DNA of 64,000 nt from Hsuehochloa calcarea (Eukaryota > Streptophyta > Magnoliopsida > Poales > Poaceae), in assembly GCA_036346395.1 (NCBI GenBank), contig CM070604.1, forward strand, positions 30,469,662-30,533,661. Direction: 5' to 3'. Below are positions 12,062 to 24,105 of this stretch, one piece after another. The notes under the pieces are model-generated. The model had not been told where the DNA came from. It saw only the letters and a list, made by a program, of their open reading frames with translations, and made no database searches. Made by a program: the position numbers and the translations under genes. Position 1 is the first letter of the stretch, and each line of letters begins with the position of its first letter.

Positions 12062-13376
12062 TGTAATACCCCGAAGGTGATTCGGCTTATTAGAAGAAGT
12101 TTCGGAAGAGGGAGCTAATCGAAAAACCAGAATCATCTTTTCATCGGGGTTTCTTTGTGATTTCACGGCACTGGGCTGAGCCACGGCCAGAGGGGCCCAT
12201 GTGGTGGCCGGCCATAACAGGGGTTCCCACCCCCAAACCCTAAACTCCATATTTCTCTCCTCCCCCTTTGAGCCGCCGCCCCTTCCCCTTCTTTGCACCG
12301 CCTTGTACGTCGATTTTGGGCGGCGAGGCATCATGTGTGGGAACACCTCCGTTGCCTACTAACGAGTCACAACGCGAAAGGCAAGTACTGTATGTTAACT
12401 GTTGTTGAATTCAAAGGAATGCATAATGATATGTTGTTTACATGAATGTTCTTGTGCTTTGTTCATGGTGTTGATATACCGCAAGTGACTAGTGTGGCCT
12501 TTTGGTACATTATGTTGAGTGTGAATACATACTTATACTTGTTTACACATGTTGTTGAATGCCATGTGTCTTTTCCACTAATGTGTGTTATTCATTCATA
12601 CCATGAGAAATCATCATGTTCATTCATAAAATTCATTATGACCACTAAGTGGATTCTTTTAGTAAGTCCCATCAATTCCAAAGATAGGCATTTGAAAGAC
12701 CCATCAATTCCAAAGATGGGCATTTGAAAACCCACCATTCCAATGTGGCAACTTGGACACCGTGTGAAACGTTCTTCATACGGTGATTGGGTCCGTGCTT
12801 TGTGAAGTACGGGCTTAAGTGAACACCGACGGTGTATCATTCGCTATACCCCAGATATGCAATGATAAGTCCATACCTTCAATGCATTCTTACATTTCAT
12901 CCATTCATGTATTCATTCCATACATACATGTATGTGTTCCAATAATTGTTCGTAATTCAACTGAATTGTGTTGTCCACTCCATGCTTGATTATTCTTGTT
13001 TAGTACTTGCTGAGTCTTCGACTCACCCTTGCTTTGTATGTTTTAATTAGGTAATTGAGGAGGACGACAAGATGATTTGGTGGGGTAGTTCGGCACACTA
13101 CACTTCACTTTTATCCAACCAGAATAATTATTATTACCTTTCACCAAGCCAACTTGTTAAATAAATTTCAGTTTGTAATAATCCAACTTTGGTATTGCTT
13201 GACTGCTCGTGGTATTATATCTGTTTATCCATTCTTTTCCATGAATCGGTGATCGCTTATTGTCATTCTTTAGAAATTATTATTGATTGAATCTGTATAA
13301 TCCAGCTTTAATGCTATTCTTAGTAGTTTGATAGTTTTGCGTGACATCTTGGCTTCCGAATAGCCAGGGTGTTACA
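12062..13376 (+). repeat. Left (5') LTR of element A
   Basis: The LTR is 1,315 bp with TG...CA ends and is collinear with 49527-50871. It contains a tandem block near 12667-12727 built on CCCATCAATTCCAAAGAT..GGCATTTGAAA. The left flank is ATCTT (12057-12061). Confidence 0.88.
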
Positions 13377-13378
13377 GT

Positions 13379-13390
13379 TGGTATCAGAGC
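13379..13390 (+). other. Primer-binding site of element A
   Basis: TGGTATCAGAGC lies two bases after the CA end of the left LTR. It matches the 3' end of plant initiator-Met tRNA, which primes minus-strand DNA. Confidence 0.85.
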
Positions 13391-16290
13391 GGGCTTTAGG
13401 TCCGTGGTTCATTCAAACATATTAAATTGACACACTGTGCACATTAGGAGGGGTTGGGTAAACTGTTGCTTCCGCATTTCAATTGTGGTGACTCGAGTAT
13501 TGAGTCGTTGTTAAATTGTGTTATGCTATGATGTGTTAATCCATGATATGATGGGATAACCTCTATCTATGAAATTATTCTATGATCGTCATGAGATGAT
13601 CCGATATAAATATATATATTCATAATTGATTGCATTAGTTATGCGTTTAGCTAGCGGGCGTTGATCGCTTGAGTTCGTGGTTGATGTCCCGGTTTTGCCA
13701 GCTACACCATGCTTGTAGTATGATATTAGAGAACTTCTTACCTCTGCTCCATAAGCTCAGTATTGAGCATGAGCTCATTGATGAACTTGTTGCCTTTCTC
13801 GAACCGATATCCGGTTTTCGGTTGTGGTTCTGGCGGTTCGTGAATTCTTTTGAAATTGGGGTTTTAATGAAGAAGGCAAGCTCCAGCGCTTCTCGATTCG
13901 TTCTTTGAAACAAATATTGCCCTTTCGACTATTGTGATATTTACGCTCCACGTGAGCATAGTTCAAATGCAAGATTCCTCTTTTCACAAAGACTTGTTTT
14001 ACCTGTTGGGGAAATTTAACTCATTCGTTCGTTTGGAATCTCGGTATTGGAAGACTTCTTTTGCAAGTTCTTTATCAAGTGTGTATTGATCTTGCATATT
14101 TCTTTTGGGCTGCTTTAGTAAGTCGTTCTCTTCCTTGATTTTCGAATTTGACAAATTCTTGTCCGGTGGCGATTGATGAATTTCTCTTGGGTTCATGATT
14201 TTGGTAGACGAGTTTAAATAGGCCTTTAATGGTACTCCGAAAATATTATTGTTTTTCGATTGTTGAATTGTTTTTACTACGAATGATCTTTGTAAATTGG
14301 CAACATTGATATTTTCATGGTTGTTCTTTCTTTCTCATTGGAAAAGAGCGACTCATTTACTCGTTTGATGGTTTGTCTAATGAGAATTCTTGTTGCAAGA
14401 TCGTTAACACGAGAAAGCATTGGCTCAATGTATTCCTTTTGGAACCCTATGCTTGTTGAAATTTGATGCATCTCTTTTCTGAAGAAAAGCGTTAAAACCC
14501 TTTTGGAGTGCTTGGTTATGCTTAAGTCGGGGGTTGCACCCAAACAAAGATTGTGGGCTACGGGTTTCTATTAGACCCTATTTGTTTTTCAAAATAGTTT
14601 CTTGCCTTTCTGGCTGTGGAGCTCTCATTGCTGTTTGTGAACGCTATTCTTGACAAGATCGTTCTCTTTATGTTAGCCCTATCTCTCTTGTTGATAAGGG
14701 CAGCTCGGTTATCCGTTTGACAGTTCGGAGAATGAAAATTTCCTTTCACAAAGTTCATTGAAGAAAATTTCGACTATGTTCATTTCTTTGAAATATTTGG
14801 AGTGTTGGAGTTTAGAACCTCCCTTTGAAAAGAAAAGTGTCGAAACCCCCTTTCTCTAGAGTTTTGTAATGCTGGGTGTGACGTTTGTTCAACTTTGTGG
14901 TTTTCGTACCAGAATTCTTTTCTAGAATAAGTTATTATTACAATTCCATTTGATGCTGAAAATTTTTATGACCCGATTTGTCATGTTCCCTTTAGAAGGT
15001 TTATTGACACGATCAGTAATGTGAGAGTAATGTTGATTCTTTTATAGAGAAAGAAGTTTGACCACCTTTCTTGATGTTTCCAAAATGATTCAATTTCGAG
15101 TTTTGTGTTCATGGACTATTTGGGGTCCCAGCTTAATTATGATAAACGAAGTTTGCCACGTAAAACGATTTGTTGCAGAGTTATAATGGTTCTTCAGTGA
15201 TGCGAGTGTTTTGATCTTGAATGCTCGTTGTTCTTATCTGTAAAGATCCGACATTCTCTTCTTGTGAGGCTCATGTTTTCAATTGTGGACTCCACCTAAG
15301 TTCAATGAGTTCATTGCCTAAATTTTCTGCCCTTTTCACTCAAAAGATTTCGAGTTTCAATCGTAATGCCGTTTTCTTATCGGTTGTTATTTGCTATTAT
15401 CTTCTGAGGAATGTGTTCCCTCAACCACGAACTTAGTTTTTGTTTTCCAAGATCACCTTTAGCAGAATATTTCTTTTGGTTTCTTGGCCGCCGTGGTGAG
15501 CAACGCTTTCCTGTATGAATGAACTTGTTTTTGTTCGCCTCTTCCTTTTGAGAAAGGATCACAATTTTGTGTTGCGAAGTGTTTGCAAGGTGAAAGTTTG
15601 GCAACTGTTTGGTGGTGGATGAGTAATCGTAGCAATGATATTTTGCTACCAAGTTATCGGAGGAGTTGTAGAATGTGAAATAGTTTTGATCTGTATCCCT
15701 TGGAGGGAAATTGATTCACCTGAGATGTTTGACTTCGAAGTAAGTCTGAAAAGTGTTACGACTGATTAACACCTGGTATAGTGAAATTCCAGAACTTCAA
15801 TTCAGGATTGAAAGGTTGGTGATTATCGGAGGTATGGAAACCTTGATTGAATTTATAGAGTAACGCAATTGGATAGCATTGCGAGATGGTGTGGGTGATT
15901 TCTGATGATGTCAATGAGTGAGTATGTTAGAATTGTGGGAATGTTAGAGATTTAATTCGATGATTTAACTATCAGTTATAAGATCAATCTGTTGTAGAGG
16001 TTTTGGAAGTTAAATGGCTTTGCATTCGCTTATGCTAGACCTTTGGTCACCTCTTGATTGTGTGTATAGAGGGTGGAATAAATGAGTTTCCCGAGCATGT
16101 TTATGCTAGGACCCTTTTGAAGCAGTACATTAGCATGTGTACTGACGATTCTGAGTTGTTCTTGAAAATTTGAGGTAATGTGTTTGTGTGGTATCTATCC
16201 TGTGGCGCTTTGGGTGCCTTTAATCAAATTAAGGTTGAATAGTAGAACGAGATGTCTAGAGCAATCAAAAAAAAAAATTCAATGGAGTCT
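13391..16290 (+). other. Element A internal region, left part: no genes seen
   Basis: This is 2.9 kb of T-rich sequence. Open frames here (up to 91 codons, mostly minus strand) show no capsid, zinc-knuckle, protease or polymerase motifs. Loose, divergent repeats can be seen, such as CTCATTTACTCGTTTGATGG near 14351 and CTCGGTTATCCGTTTGACAG near 14703. The region ends at AGTCT, the target site of element B. Confidence 0.65.
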
Positions 16291-17089
16291 TGTCGGTGTA
16301 TTAGAACCGATCTTACGTAAAGATTATTTGATTCGGGGGGTCTCCTAGAGATGAAATCACGCAGAGTAATTGACACGGGATGTTTAGACAGGTTCAGGCC
16401 TTCTCCGGAGAGAATAATAACCCTAATCCTGTGTGGTGTGGTATTCTTAATGATCGAGTAAGAAGCTAAGACTATTACAGAGAATAGAACTCTCCCTTCT
16501 CTACTCGCCCTTGATGTCCTTATATAGTCATGAAGGAGTAGCCGTTTTGCCCTGCGGAAGAGGCGCCTTAATTGAGCCAGTAATGGGCGTGTGATGGCGA
16601 TGAATTACCGCGCATTGGCTTCTCCACGCCGTCGGCAATTATCATTCAAAGATAATGGGGTATTTAAGCACTATTACTACGCGGGATAGTAGTGCGTGCA
16701 GACCGTTCGGATTCTTTAATCAATTGGACCCACTTGCCTGTAGGTTTGATTATAAGGTGGTCGTGGTCTACCTGGTCGTAGGAGAACTTACGACCAGGTA
16801 GTAATCGTAAAAGGTCTTACGACTATGTAGTGATCGTAGAAAAACTTACGACCATGAAATGGTCGTAGAAAGACTTACGACTAGGAAGTAGTCGTAGTAA
16901 GACTTACGACTAAGCAGTAGTCGTAGTAAGATTTACGACTATGGGGGGTGATTGTAGAAAATCTTACAATCACTTGGTGGCCTCTCCTTATAAAAATAAG
17001 GGGTACTTCTGGAGACTATGTGACATCATATTTACCCATAATAAGAATTATAGATAATAGATAAAATGAGGATTATTAGATCCTCGTCA
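16291..17089 (-). repeat. Left (3') LTR of element B
   Basis: The LTR is 799 bp, from TGTCGGTG to CTCGTCA on the + strand. A TATA-like TTATATAG at about 16520-16527 reads TATATAAG on the coding strand. The U3 part holds a seven-unit palindrome array (16771-16973). The following bases (about 17093-17102) are C-rich on + and purine-rich on -, as a polypurine tract should be. Confidence 0.92.
16771..16973. repeat. Array of seven palindromes in element B's LTR
   Basis: Seven dyads of the form GTCGTA-N8/9-TACGAC are spaced about 30 bp apart. The first has perfect 10-bp arms (CCTGGTCGTA / TACGACCAGG, 16771-16798). The fifth and sixth have TAGTCGTA / TACGACTA. The last has GTGATTGTA / TACAATCAC (16948-16973), where both arms changed together. 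The array recurs in the right LTR (48330-48530). Confidence 0.9.
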
Positions 17090-17238
17090 TCTAGCCCCCC
17101 AGCTTCAAGTGAAAGTAACTTACTTGAGGAAGGATTCGCAAATGGACTTGCGACTATGAAAAATGTCGTAGAACCATAGTCGAAGGAAAAACTCTTCGAC
17201 ATTTGAGTATTACTTTGACCAGTAGTTTGCTTAGTCAG

Positions 17239-17738
17239 AAAGGTTGCTTACGAGTATCAGAAAGTCATATAAAACCTCTACAATTGTGTAGTGGTCGTAG
17301 TAAGGCGATCGGAGAAAAAAAACCCTTCCGATCGATACTTCCTTCGACCAGAAAGACTTGGTCAAGAAAGTAATTTTGCTTGGAGGTGACAAAACTAACC
17401 TAACTTTCCTGAACAGACCGTCTGGGGAATTGCAAACGAATTCCACAGATCTGTTGATAAAACGGTTCCCGAAGCGATTGCAATCGTGAAGGTTGCTTAC
17501 GACTATTAGAAAGTCGTAAAAACCCCTACGACCGTCTGGTGGTCGTAGTAGGGGAATCGGAGAAAAAACCCTTCCGATTGATACTTCCTTCACCGTAAAG
17601 ACTTTGGTCAAGAAAGTAATTTAAGCAGGGGGGTGACAATACGCACCTAATTTTTCTCGAACGGACCATCCGGGAATTGCAACCGCTCTCACAGACTTGT
17701 CCGATGAAGCGGTTCGGCGGTACAACCAACTCCCATAG
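17239..17738. repeat. Two tandem copies of about 249 bp in element B
   Basis: Copy 1 starts at about 17239 and copy 2 at about 17488. Both open AAGGTTGCTTACGA, pass through CGGAGAAAAA..CCCTTCCGAT and a TTGGTCAAGAAAGTAATTT segment, and finish in a GATGAAGCGGTTC / GATAAAACGGTTC segment. They lie between the 3' LTR and the start of the opposite-strand gene, where its promoter would be expected. Copy 2 contains a further long palindrome at about 17524-17555. Confidence 0.85.
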
Positions 17739-17925
17739 ACCTATAGCCGAGACGGTTTCGGCGGCGGAGATCATGCGATTATAAAACTTACCAGAGGTAA
17801 ACTTGGATTTTACCTTTTCCTCAAATCACTCCTCTGTTCTTCGAGCTCTTGCTTTCTCCGTCCTCGACTAGGTTTCATCTTCTCCGCCGCCAACCCAATC
17901 AAAAGACTTCTTGCTTCTGAGCGAA

Positions 17926-20900
17926 ATGGCCAAGAGAGTTTCTGAATGGGAAGAATCGGAGATGGATGCGGCTAAGATCAAGATCTTGGTTGATGCCGGG
18001 AAGATTCCGAGAAGGCTCGTAAAGTGGATTCCGCCATCGGGCAAAGATCGCCATCGGGGAAAATGGGCAAATCCGCCTTCCAAGCGTATTGTGAGTGCGC
18101 CTTCGATTGCCTGCCCATCCCTTTCTTACAGTAGTACTCGAACACTTTGGGGTGGAACTGGTGAACTTAGGTCCCAATTCCATTACTATGTTGAGTGTGT
18201 TCGTGTATCTGTGCGAGGCGTACCTGGGGATTCCGGCGGATCTCGAGCTGTTCCAATATTATTATGGGATGGCTCGACAAACCGGAATCGCTGGAAGCTG
18301 TGGTCTGAAACTCCACGACTCGAAGTCGAAGGAGTATATTCAGAGTTTCACCCGGTCTTCGTGGCCGGGCTGGAGAAAGAGGTGGTTCTACTGGAAGGTC
18401 ACCTCAAGACACCTTTCTTTCGAGGAAGGTCGCTAAAAGAAATCTTCATGGGATTCGACCCCTGAAGATATCTGCCGGATTAGCCCTTATATTCAAGCCA
18501 TTAAGGACTTGAAGGAAGAAGGGCTGACCGGATGGCATGTGGTGAAGGATTTCATCACACGCCGAATTAGTCCTCTGATGAAACGAGCATCTCCTATGTG
18601 GAGATACTCGGGAAGAGGAGACCCAACCAGAGACTATGAGGAGGGTAAGTAATTTGTCGACTTAGCTCTCGGTTTGATCTTTCCCAACCTTGTCTAATAT
18701 TCTTATCTGTTTACACAGATCTTTCACAGGCTGAGGTTGACTCTAGAGTCAGACTCATCTGCGAGAAGTCTCCACCACTCCGAGGGGCGGTTCCTCAAGT
18801 CATTGCGGCTTTGTCCGCAGATGAAAGGATAGAGCGCCTAAAGGTAATCAAAAAGTTGATTCTTTCTTTAGGACTTTATAGTCGTAGAAGATACTTACGA
18901 CTAAAGGTGATCGAGAATATCTTACGATCGTGAAAGAGTCGTGAAAAACTTACGACTTGGTACTTGTCGAGAAAAACTTACGACTAATTAGTCATTCTTC
19001 TTTTTCTGCTTTGCTTTACGTAAAGTAGGTATGGAAAATCGTCGTGACGACGAAGAAGTCGTCTCGATGACTATTGGCGCTGGGTTGTCGAAGACAAAGG
19101 CTCGGCTCCTCCCTCCAAGAGACGCCGACTTGTAAAATCTGCCGACAAAGGGGAGCAAGCTCAAGCTCGGTCTTTCGACCGCACTTCTACAGGCTGCGGC
19201 ATTGTAGTCAGATCTGAAGCCGATGCCGCAGCCTATCGGCCGAGGAGGTTGAGGCACCAATCTCTTAAGCGCAAACCTCGCAAGGCTAAGGTACCTTCAT
19301 TATGACAAAGAATCTTTCGCAGCTTCGCCACTCCTAGTTTTGTTAGGCAACCGGAAAAGGAGAATTGGAAAGATTTTGTGTCTTTTATGAAGGACGATGT
19401 CGATCAAGACAACTGCAATCGAGGGCGATCGCTTTTGGAATGGTCGAGACCGATCTCGGCCATCCAGAGAATCAGGAAACCAGAGCTCTGGTTCCTGTCC
19501 AAACTCTACGACCAGACGTGGTCGTGATTGAGCCGATTGTTGAACCTCGACCGGGCGTGGTCGTGGAGAAGAAGAGGTCCTCCGCTGGGAGGATTGCCCC
19601 AAAATTCCCGGTTAAGACCGAGTGCGAGGTATGTGAAATTTACTAAAGTGTAAGAACGACATTTACCTTTTTCTTTTCACAACCTGATTTGCTTTTCTTT
19701 ATTTCACCGACTTCTTCACCCCCGAATGCTTCATTGAGAAGTCCATTGCCATCCCTTCACCATCGAGGAGGTGGCAATGGAGGTGGTCAAGCATCACCCT
19801 TGGCCCAGTGGCCGATGAAGTCGAGACTCCCAGTGACTCCACATCTGCTGAAGTCGTAGCTACGACCCTTGAAGTAGCGGCTATTCTCGTTGAGGTGACC
19901 GCTACGACTGCTGAGGTCGTAGAAACAACAAGGGCAGCTGTGGAGGCCTCTGGTCAAGGCGGTGACCAGCTTGTGCACCGCTCTGGGAAGGAAATTGTAG
20001 GAGGCGTTCCTTCCCCTACCCAAAGAGAAGTTACAGAACCAGAAGGAGAAAATTTCAACTTCTGTGGTGACTTCTTTGGGCCTGCCTCCGTCGTAGGGTC
20101 TTACACACAGATCTCGTGACCGAGTCCCCATCCCAAAGATATTCCCAATACGGAGAATACTTTTGATAACGAGCGCTCGAGAAGGTGTGGTGGGACAAAG
20201 TCGCGAGGATAGATAAGTCGCAGAACCTGGACCTTGTATATTCGATGTTTGCTAGGGCGACTATGAATGTAAGTATCTTCAAAATACTTATATATGTGAC
20301 TTTCCTTCTCTTCTCACTGCTTTCTTTTGCGAAAGCTCGAGCAAATTGTCGTTGTCGGTGAGTACCATCGACAACTTTTAGAGCTAAGACAGAGAAAGAA
20401 CTACTCTGCGCGAGGCGAGAGATGGTAAGTCACTTATCATTCATAATTGTTTTCGACTTAAATACTCGTATAATGTTTTACGAGAATAGTCATGGAAGAA
20501 ACTCATGACAAAGTACTAGTCGTAAAAAGCTTACGACTACTTACAACCTGTAGTGGTCATAGAAAGACTTACAACCATATCGTAGTCGAGAAAAACTTAC
20601 GACTAGGTCAAGAGTTGTAGAAGTACTTACAACCATTCGGTGATGTTTATCTTCGCTCTGTTCTTTGTAGGTTAAACGGTGATACGAAGACCTTAGGTGA
20701 CTCACTCGACTATGAAAAGAAGAGTCGAGGAGGTTAAGGAACAAGTATTAGTCCTCTCGGATAGACTTCGAGAGACTGCTCGCATCTAAAAGATTGCGGA
20801 AAAAATAAACAATGAAGTTCGAACTTAAGACGCTTTTGATCTTTAACCTTTACCCGACTCTCCTTTCTTCTCTAGATAAAGAAAAAGAGATGCGAAGCTC

Positions 20901-21761
20901 GCATCAAGTTCAAGAAAAGCTTTGGTCATTCAGAGTTTTCCAGTATTACCACGAATAAGGATCAAGAACTCGAGGGTCTTAGAACTCAATTAATGTGTAA
21001 GTAATTCTTTACCGTTATCCTTTTGAGTATTTTCCTTTTCTAATGCCAATTTCTTGTTCGAAATTGTCTGTCCAATTGAGAAGCCTCGAGGTCAAATCCA
21101 AGAAAAACCTTGATCTACAATGAGTCCATCCGCATCGCTAAGATGAATGCAGAGGACATCGAGCATGGGAGAAAAAGCACATCAAACCATTGCTTCCCAT
21201 CGAGAAGAGGTTAAGAAACTGGATTCTCAATTAGTAGGTAAGAAATGCTTTTACCTATAATTATTTTTGTGTTATCTTCCTCCGTAAGTTTATTTTCGCT
21301 TGACCGATTTTATTCTTTTCGTAACAAGTGGTCGAAAACAAGAAACTTCATGAGGCTTCGACTTGTACCCAACAGAGATGGAGTCGATGAAGACTAGTCT
21401 TCAAGGCAACATCACTCTCCTGAACAATGTGCTTAGTGAGCTACATTCTGAGGGAAAAACTCCTCGAGAAGATACCATAGTTGCTCACACAAGTACCATT
21501 GGGGAACAAGTCGGAAAATTGCAAGAAATGGTGACCACTCTGAAGACTAATCAAGCTGAATCAATAAGGGAGGCAGTCGAAGCCGGAGTAAGTTACGCTT
21601 TAGCGAAACTTAAAGCTCAAGATCCCCGCCTTAATGTGCAACCAATTGAAGCCGAGTTCGATTGCTCCGAATCAGAGGCAAATCGTCTGATTGAGGAAAT
21701 GCAATCGGTTGGCAAAAAGGTGGCGGAGGAAATGCAGCTAGGCTCTCCCCCTTCAGAGTAA
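17926..21761 (+). CDS. Opposite-strand gene of element B (gypsy-type transposon domain, PF04195-like), probably spliced, frame broken
   Basis: Proposed start is ATG 17926 (MAKRVSEWEESEMDAAK). A domain then reads ...LEHFGVELVNLGPNSITMLS (about 18140-18200), LCEAYLGIPADLELFQYYYG and KEYIQSFTRSSWPGWRKRWF. This matches my memory of the PF04195 'putative gypsy type transposon' domain. One frame change lies near 18090. Intron-like boundaries follow: GGTAAGTAA at about 18645 to TTTACACAG at 18719, and GTAATC at 18844 to an AG near 19028. A donor GTATGT lies at 19628 and others at 20270 and 20424, the last paired with TTTGTAG at 20670. The final open stretch (21378-21761) is a coiled coil ending LGSPPSE. 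The function is unknown. It converges with the integrase end of pol. The exon model is an inference. Confidence 0.5.
18878..18990. repeat. Palindrome array in a probable intron of the opposite-strand gene
   Basis: Four dyads of the same type as the LTR array lie in a row. The first is TAGTCGTA...TACGACTA, followed by GATCG...CGATC, GTCGT...ACGAC and GTCG...CGAC. All fall between a plausible donor (18844) and acceptor (near 19028). Confidence 0.75.
20515..20640. repeat. Second intronic palindrome array of element B
   Basis: Dyads include TAGTCGTA...TACGACTA at about 20516-20539, GGTCATAGAAAG..TTACAACC, GTCGAGAAA..TTACGAC and GTTGTAGAAGTACTTACAAC. They fall between a GTAAGT donor (about 20424) and a TTTGTAG acceptor (about 20670). 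Confidence 0.7.
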
Positions 21762-22066
21762 TCTTGTAACTACCTTGTAAGGCAGACAATATCAGTTGAT
21801 GAATGATATATGATCCATCTTATTTCCTGAAAATTATCTTGTCGAGTAGTTAGTAACTCAAAAGATAATAAACGAATGAAAGACTAAGAATTGAAGTCAA
21901 ATTAATAACTTTATCCTAGCCCCCGACTATTTGCTTAGATTGTTTAGACAATCTAAGTAAATAGTGTTTGAAATGGGGTTTCTGAAAACAAAGAGAGGTT
22001 TGTTTAACTTATAGTTTTTGTTATGGTTGTCAAGCACTTAGTCGGAAGAGTAGAAACGACTCTACA

Positions 22067-22602
22067 CTAGGAAGTTCCTTCTAGTGGGCAAGACCACGTG
22101 CAGAGAGAAAAGGCTTCGACTAGGTGATGTTACCATCTCCGACTAGTTTAATCAAACCAAGAACAGCAACTTGAGTTAAGCAAACGTCTAGAGGACTTTA
22201 ATAATTCGTTCGCTCTTTTCTGATGGACTCGATAAGTCTTTTCCAAAGAGCAAAAGTAGGAGACTGAGCAAATAGCTAGGAAGTTCCTTCTAGTGGGCGG
22301 GACCACATGCAGAGAGGAAAAACTTCGACTAGGCGTGTCTCTTCCTTCGACCAGTCAAAACGAAACGAGTACATCAAAGGTGGTCGAATAAATATATCAA
22401 GTGTACTCTACTTAGAATATTTTTTGGAAATCACTGAAAAAATAAACTAAGATTGAGAGAGTTGGCTCTGAGAACATTTCGACTGGATAAAACCCGAGCT
22501 CTTTGTATTGGCTGAAAAATGAGTAACAAGTCGATGCTAGGAAATTCCTTCTAGTGGGCGTAACCACATGCGATAGGAGAAGTTTCGACTAGATGATGTT
22601 AC
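22067..22602. repeat. Three spaced copies of a 65-bp unit between the convergent genes of element B
   Basis: Copies at 22067-22131, 22277-22340 and 22537-22602 share TAGGAAGTTCCTTCTAGTGG, then ACCACATGC, then AGGAGAAG/AGGAAAAA and CTTCGACTAG. They occupy the non-coding gap between the 3' end of the opposite-strand gene (21761) and the stop of the integrase frame (22731). Spacing is about 210 and 260 bp. Confidence 0.85.
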
Positions 22603-22730
22603 TTGTTTTTCGACCGATGTAAAGAAAATCGGTGTTTTTGTATCATAGTCGAAAGATTAAAAAAGCACTACTCAAAAAATAAGGCAAGAGAAGTAGAAAG
22701 AACCTGGACTTTTATTGCTTGAGAAATTGG

Positions 22731-23880
22731 TCACACATAGAATTTGCGTAACTGGTCGATGTTCCAAGAGTTTGAGAGAACCTGTCCATCTTCCATCGCT
22801 AGTCGTACCGACCCTGGCCGGGTTACTTCGACCACTGTGTAAGGACCTTCCCATTTGGGGGAAAGTTTATTCCGATTAGACTTGGATTGGCAAAGTCTCA
22901 ATACCAAGTCACCTACAACAAGGCTGCGAGGTTGGACCTTTCGATCATAATATCTGCGCAGGGCTTGTTGGTAGACTGCCGAACGGATTAAGGCTAGGTT
23001 TCTCCTTTCTTCGAGTAGGTTAATGTCATCTGCTCGAAGTTGTTCCTGGTCTGAGTTGTTGAAAGTTTCAACTCGTGTCGACCGTAATTTTAGCTCCGGA
23101 GGAAGCATGGCTTCGGCTCCGAACACTAGAAAAAATGGTGTTTCTCCTGTTGCTCGACTGGTGGTTGTACGAACTGCCCATAACACGGAGGGTAATTCTT
23201 GTACCCAAGCCCCCGAGCGCTTAACAAGCTGGTCGAAGACTCGGGTTTTAATTCCTCGCATTATTTGGCCGTTTGCACGTTCGACCGCCCCGTTGCTTTG
23301 GGGATGTGCAACAGAAGCATAGCATAATTTGGTACCCAACTCGTCGCAAAATTCCTGAAATTTTGCACTTGCGAATTGTTTACCATTGTCTGTAATTATC
23401 CGACTCGGAACTCCAAATCGGCTAATTACGCATCTCATCATGAACCTTTTTGCTGCTTCCGATGTTATCCCACCTGTTACAGGTTCAGCTTCAATCCATT
23501 TTGTGAACGTGTCAATAGCCACAAAAGGAATTCGAAACCTCCTGGAGCTTTGGGAAACGGTCCTAGGATATCGAGACCCAGTGCAAAAGGCCAAGAAAGA
23601 GGTATTGTCTCGTAATGCTTGAGCTGGTTGGTGTATTTGTCTACCATGGAATTGGCATCGACAAACTTTTAACCACCTCCTTAGCATCATACTGTATCAG
23701 AGGCCAAGAAAAACCTTGTCGAAAGGCTTTACCAACCAAGGTTCTGTAGGAAGCATGTGTCCCACAGATGCCACTGTGTATATCGTGAAGGAGTGTTATT
23801 CCTTCGTTTTGCGGAATGCATCGCATGAGTATCCCTTGGGTTCCTCGTTTGTAGAGGACTCCTTCGACCAAAGTATACAT
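22731..23880 (-). pseudogene. Integrase of element B (HHCC and catalytic core)
   Basis: Two minus-strand frames join across a shift near 23640. The N-terminal part reads VLYKRGTQG then LHDIHSGICGTH, the zinc-binding HHCC region. The core shows IDTFTKWIEAEP, ITDNGKQF and HPQSNGAVERANGQI, which contain the D, D and E of the retroviral-type catalytic triad. The C-terminal part ends LSPKWEGPYTVVEVTRPGSV. This is typical Ty3/gypsy integrase lying last in pol. The core is well preserved. Confidence 0.9.
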
Positions 23881-24105
23881 TTTGGCTTTTCGGGATAAAC
23901 GATCTGCCTCAAGATCATCTTCGTCTGGAACCCTTGCGAAGATACTCGTAGATGGGAGTCATCCGGATATCCTCGTAGTCTAATGAGGCCATCTCAATAG
24001 GAGGTGTCTCGGTTCTTCGACCGCAGACGGCTTTTAGAGTTGCTCCAAGAAAACCCTTTTGGTACCGTAGATCGGGAAGAAGCCATCCGAGCAAGTTGGT
24101 CTCAT

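Noticed and set aside
13647..15652. Series of minus-strand genes in element A
   Set aside because: Several 60-90 codon frames occur in T-rich DNA, with no domains and no consistent order. They are expected by chance in this base composition.
16771..16973. CRISPR-like array (short palindromic repeats with regular spacing)
   Set aside because: The repeats are imperfect and sit inside an LTR of a plant retrotransposon present in two copies with the same 'spacers'. There are no cas genes and the setting is eukaryotic.
17231..17774. Minus-strand genes (126 and 82 codons) in element B
   Set aside because: The two frames encode near-duplicate peptides only because they lie on a tandem 249-bp DNA repeat. 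There is no domain, and they overlap the probable promoter of the + strand gene.
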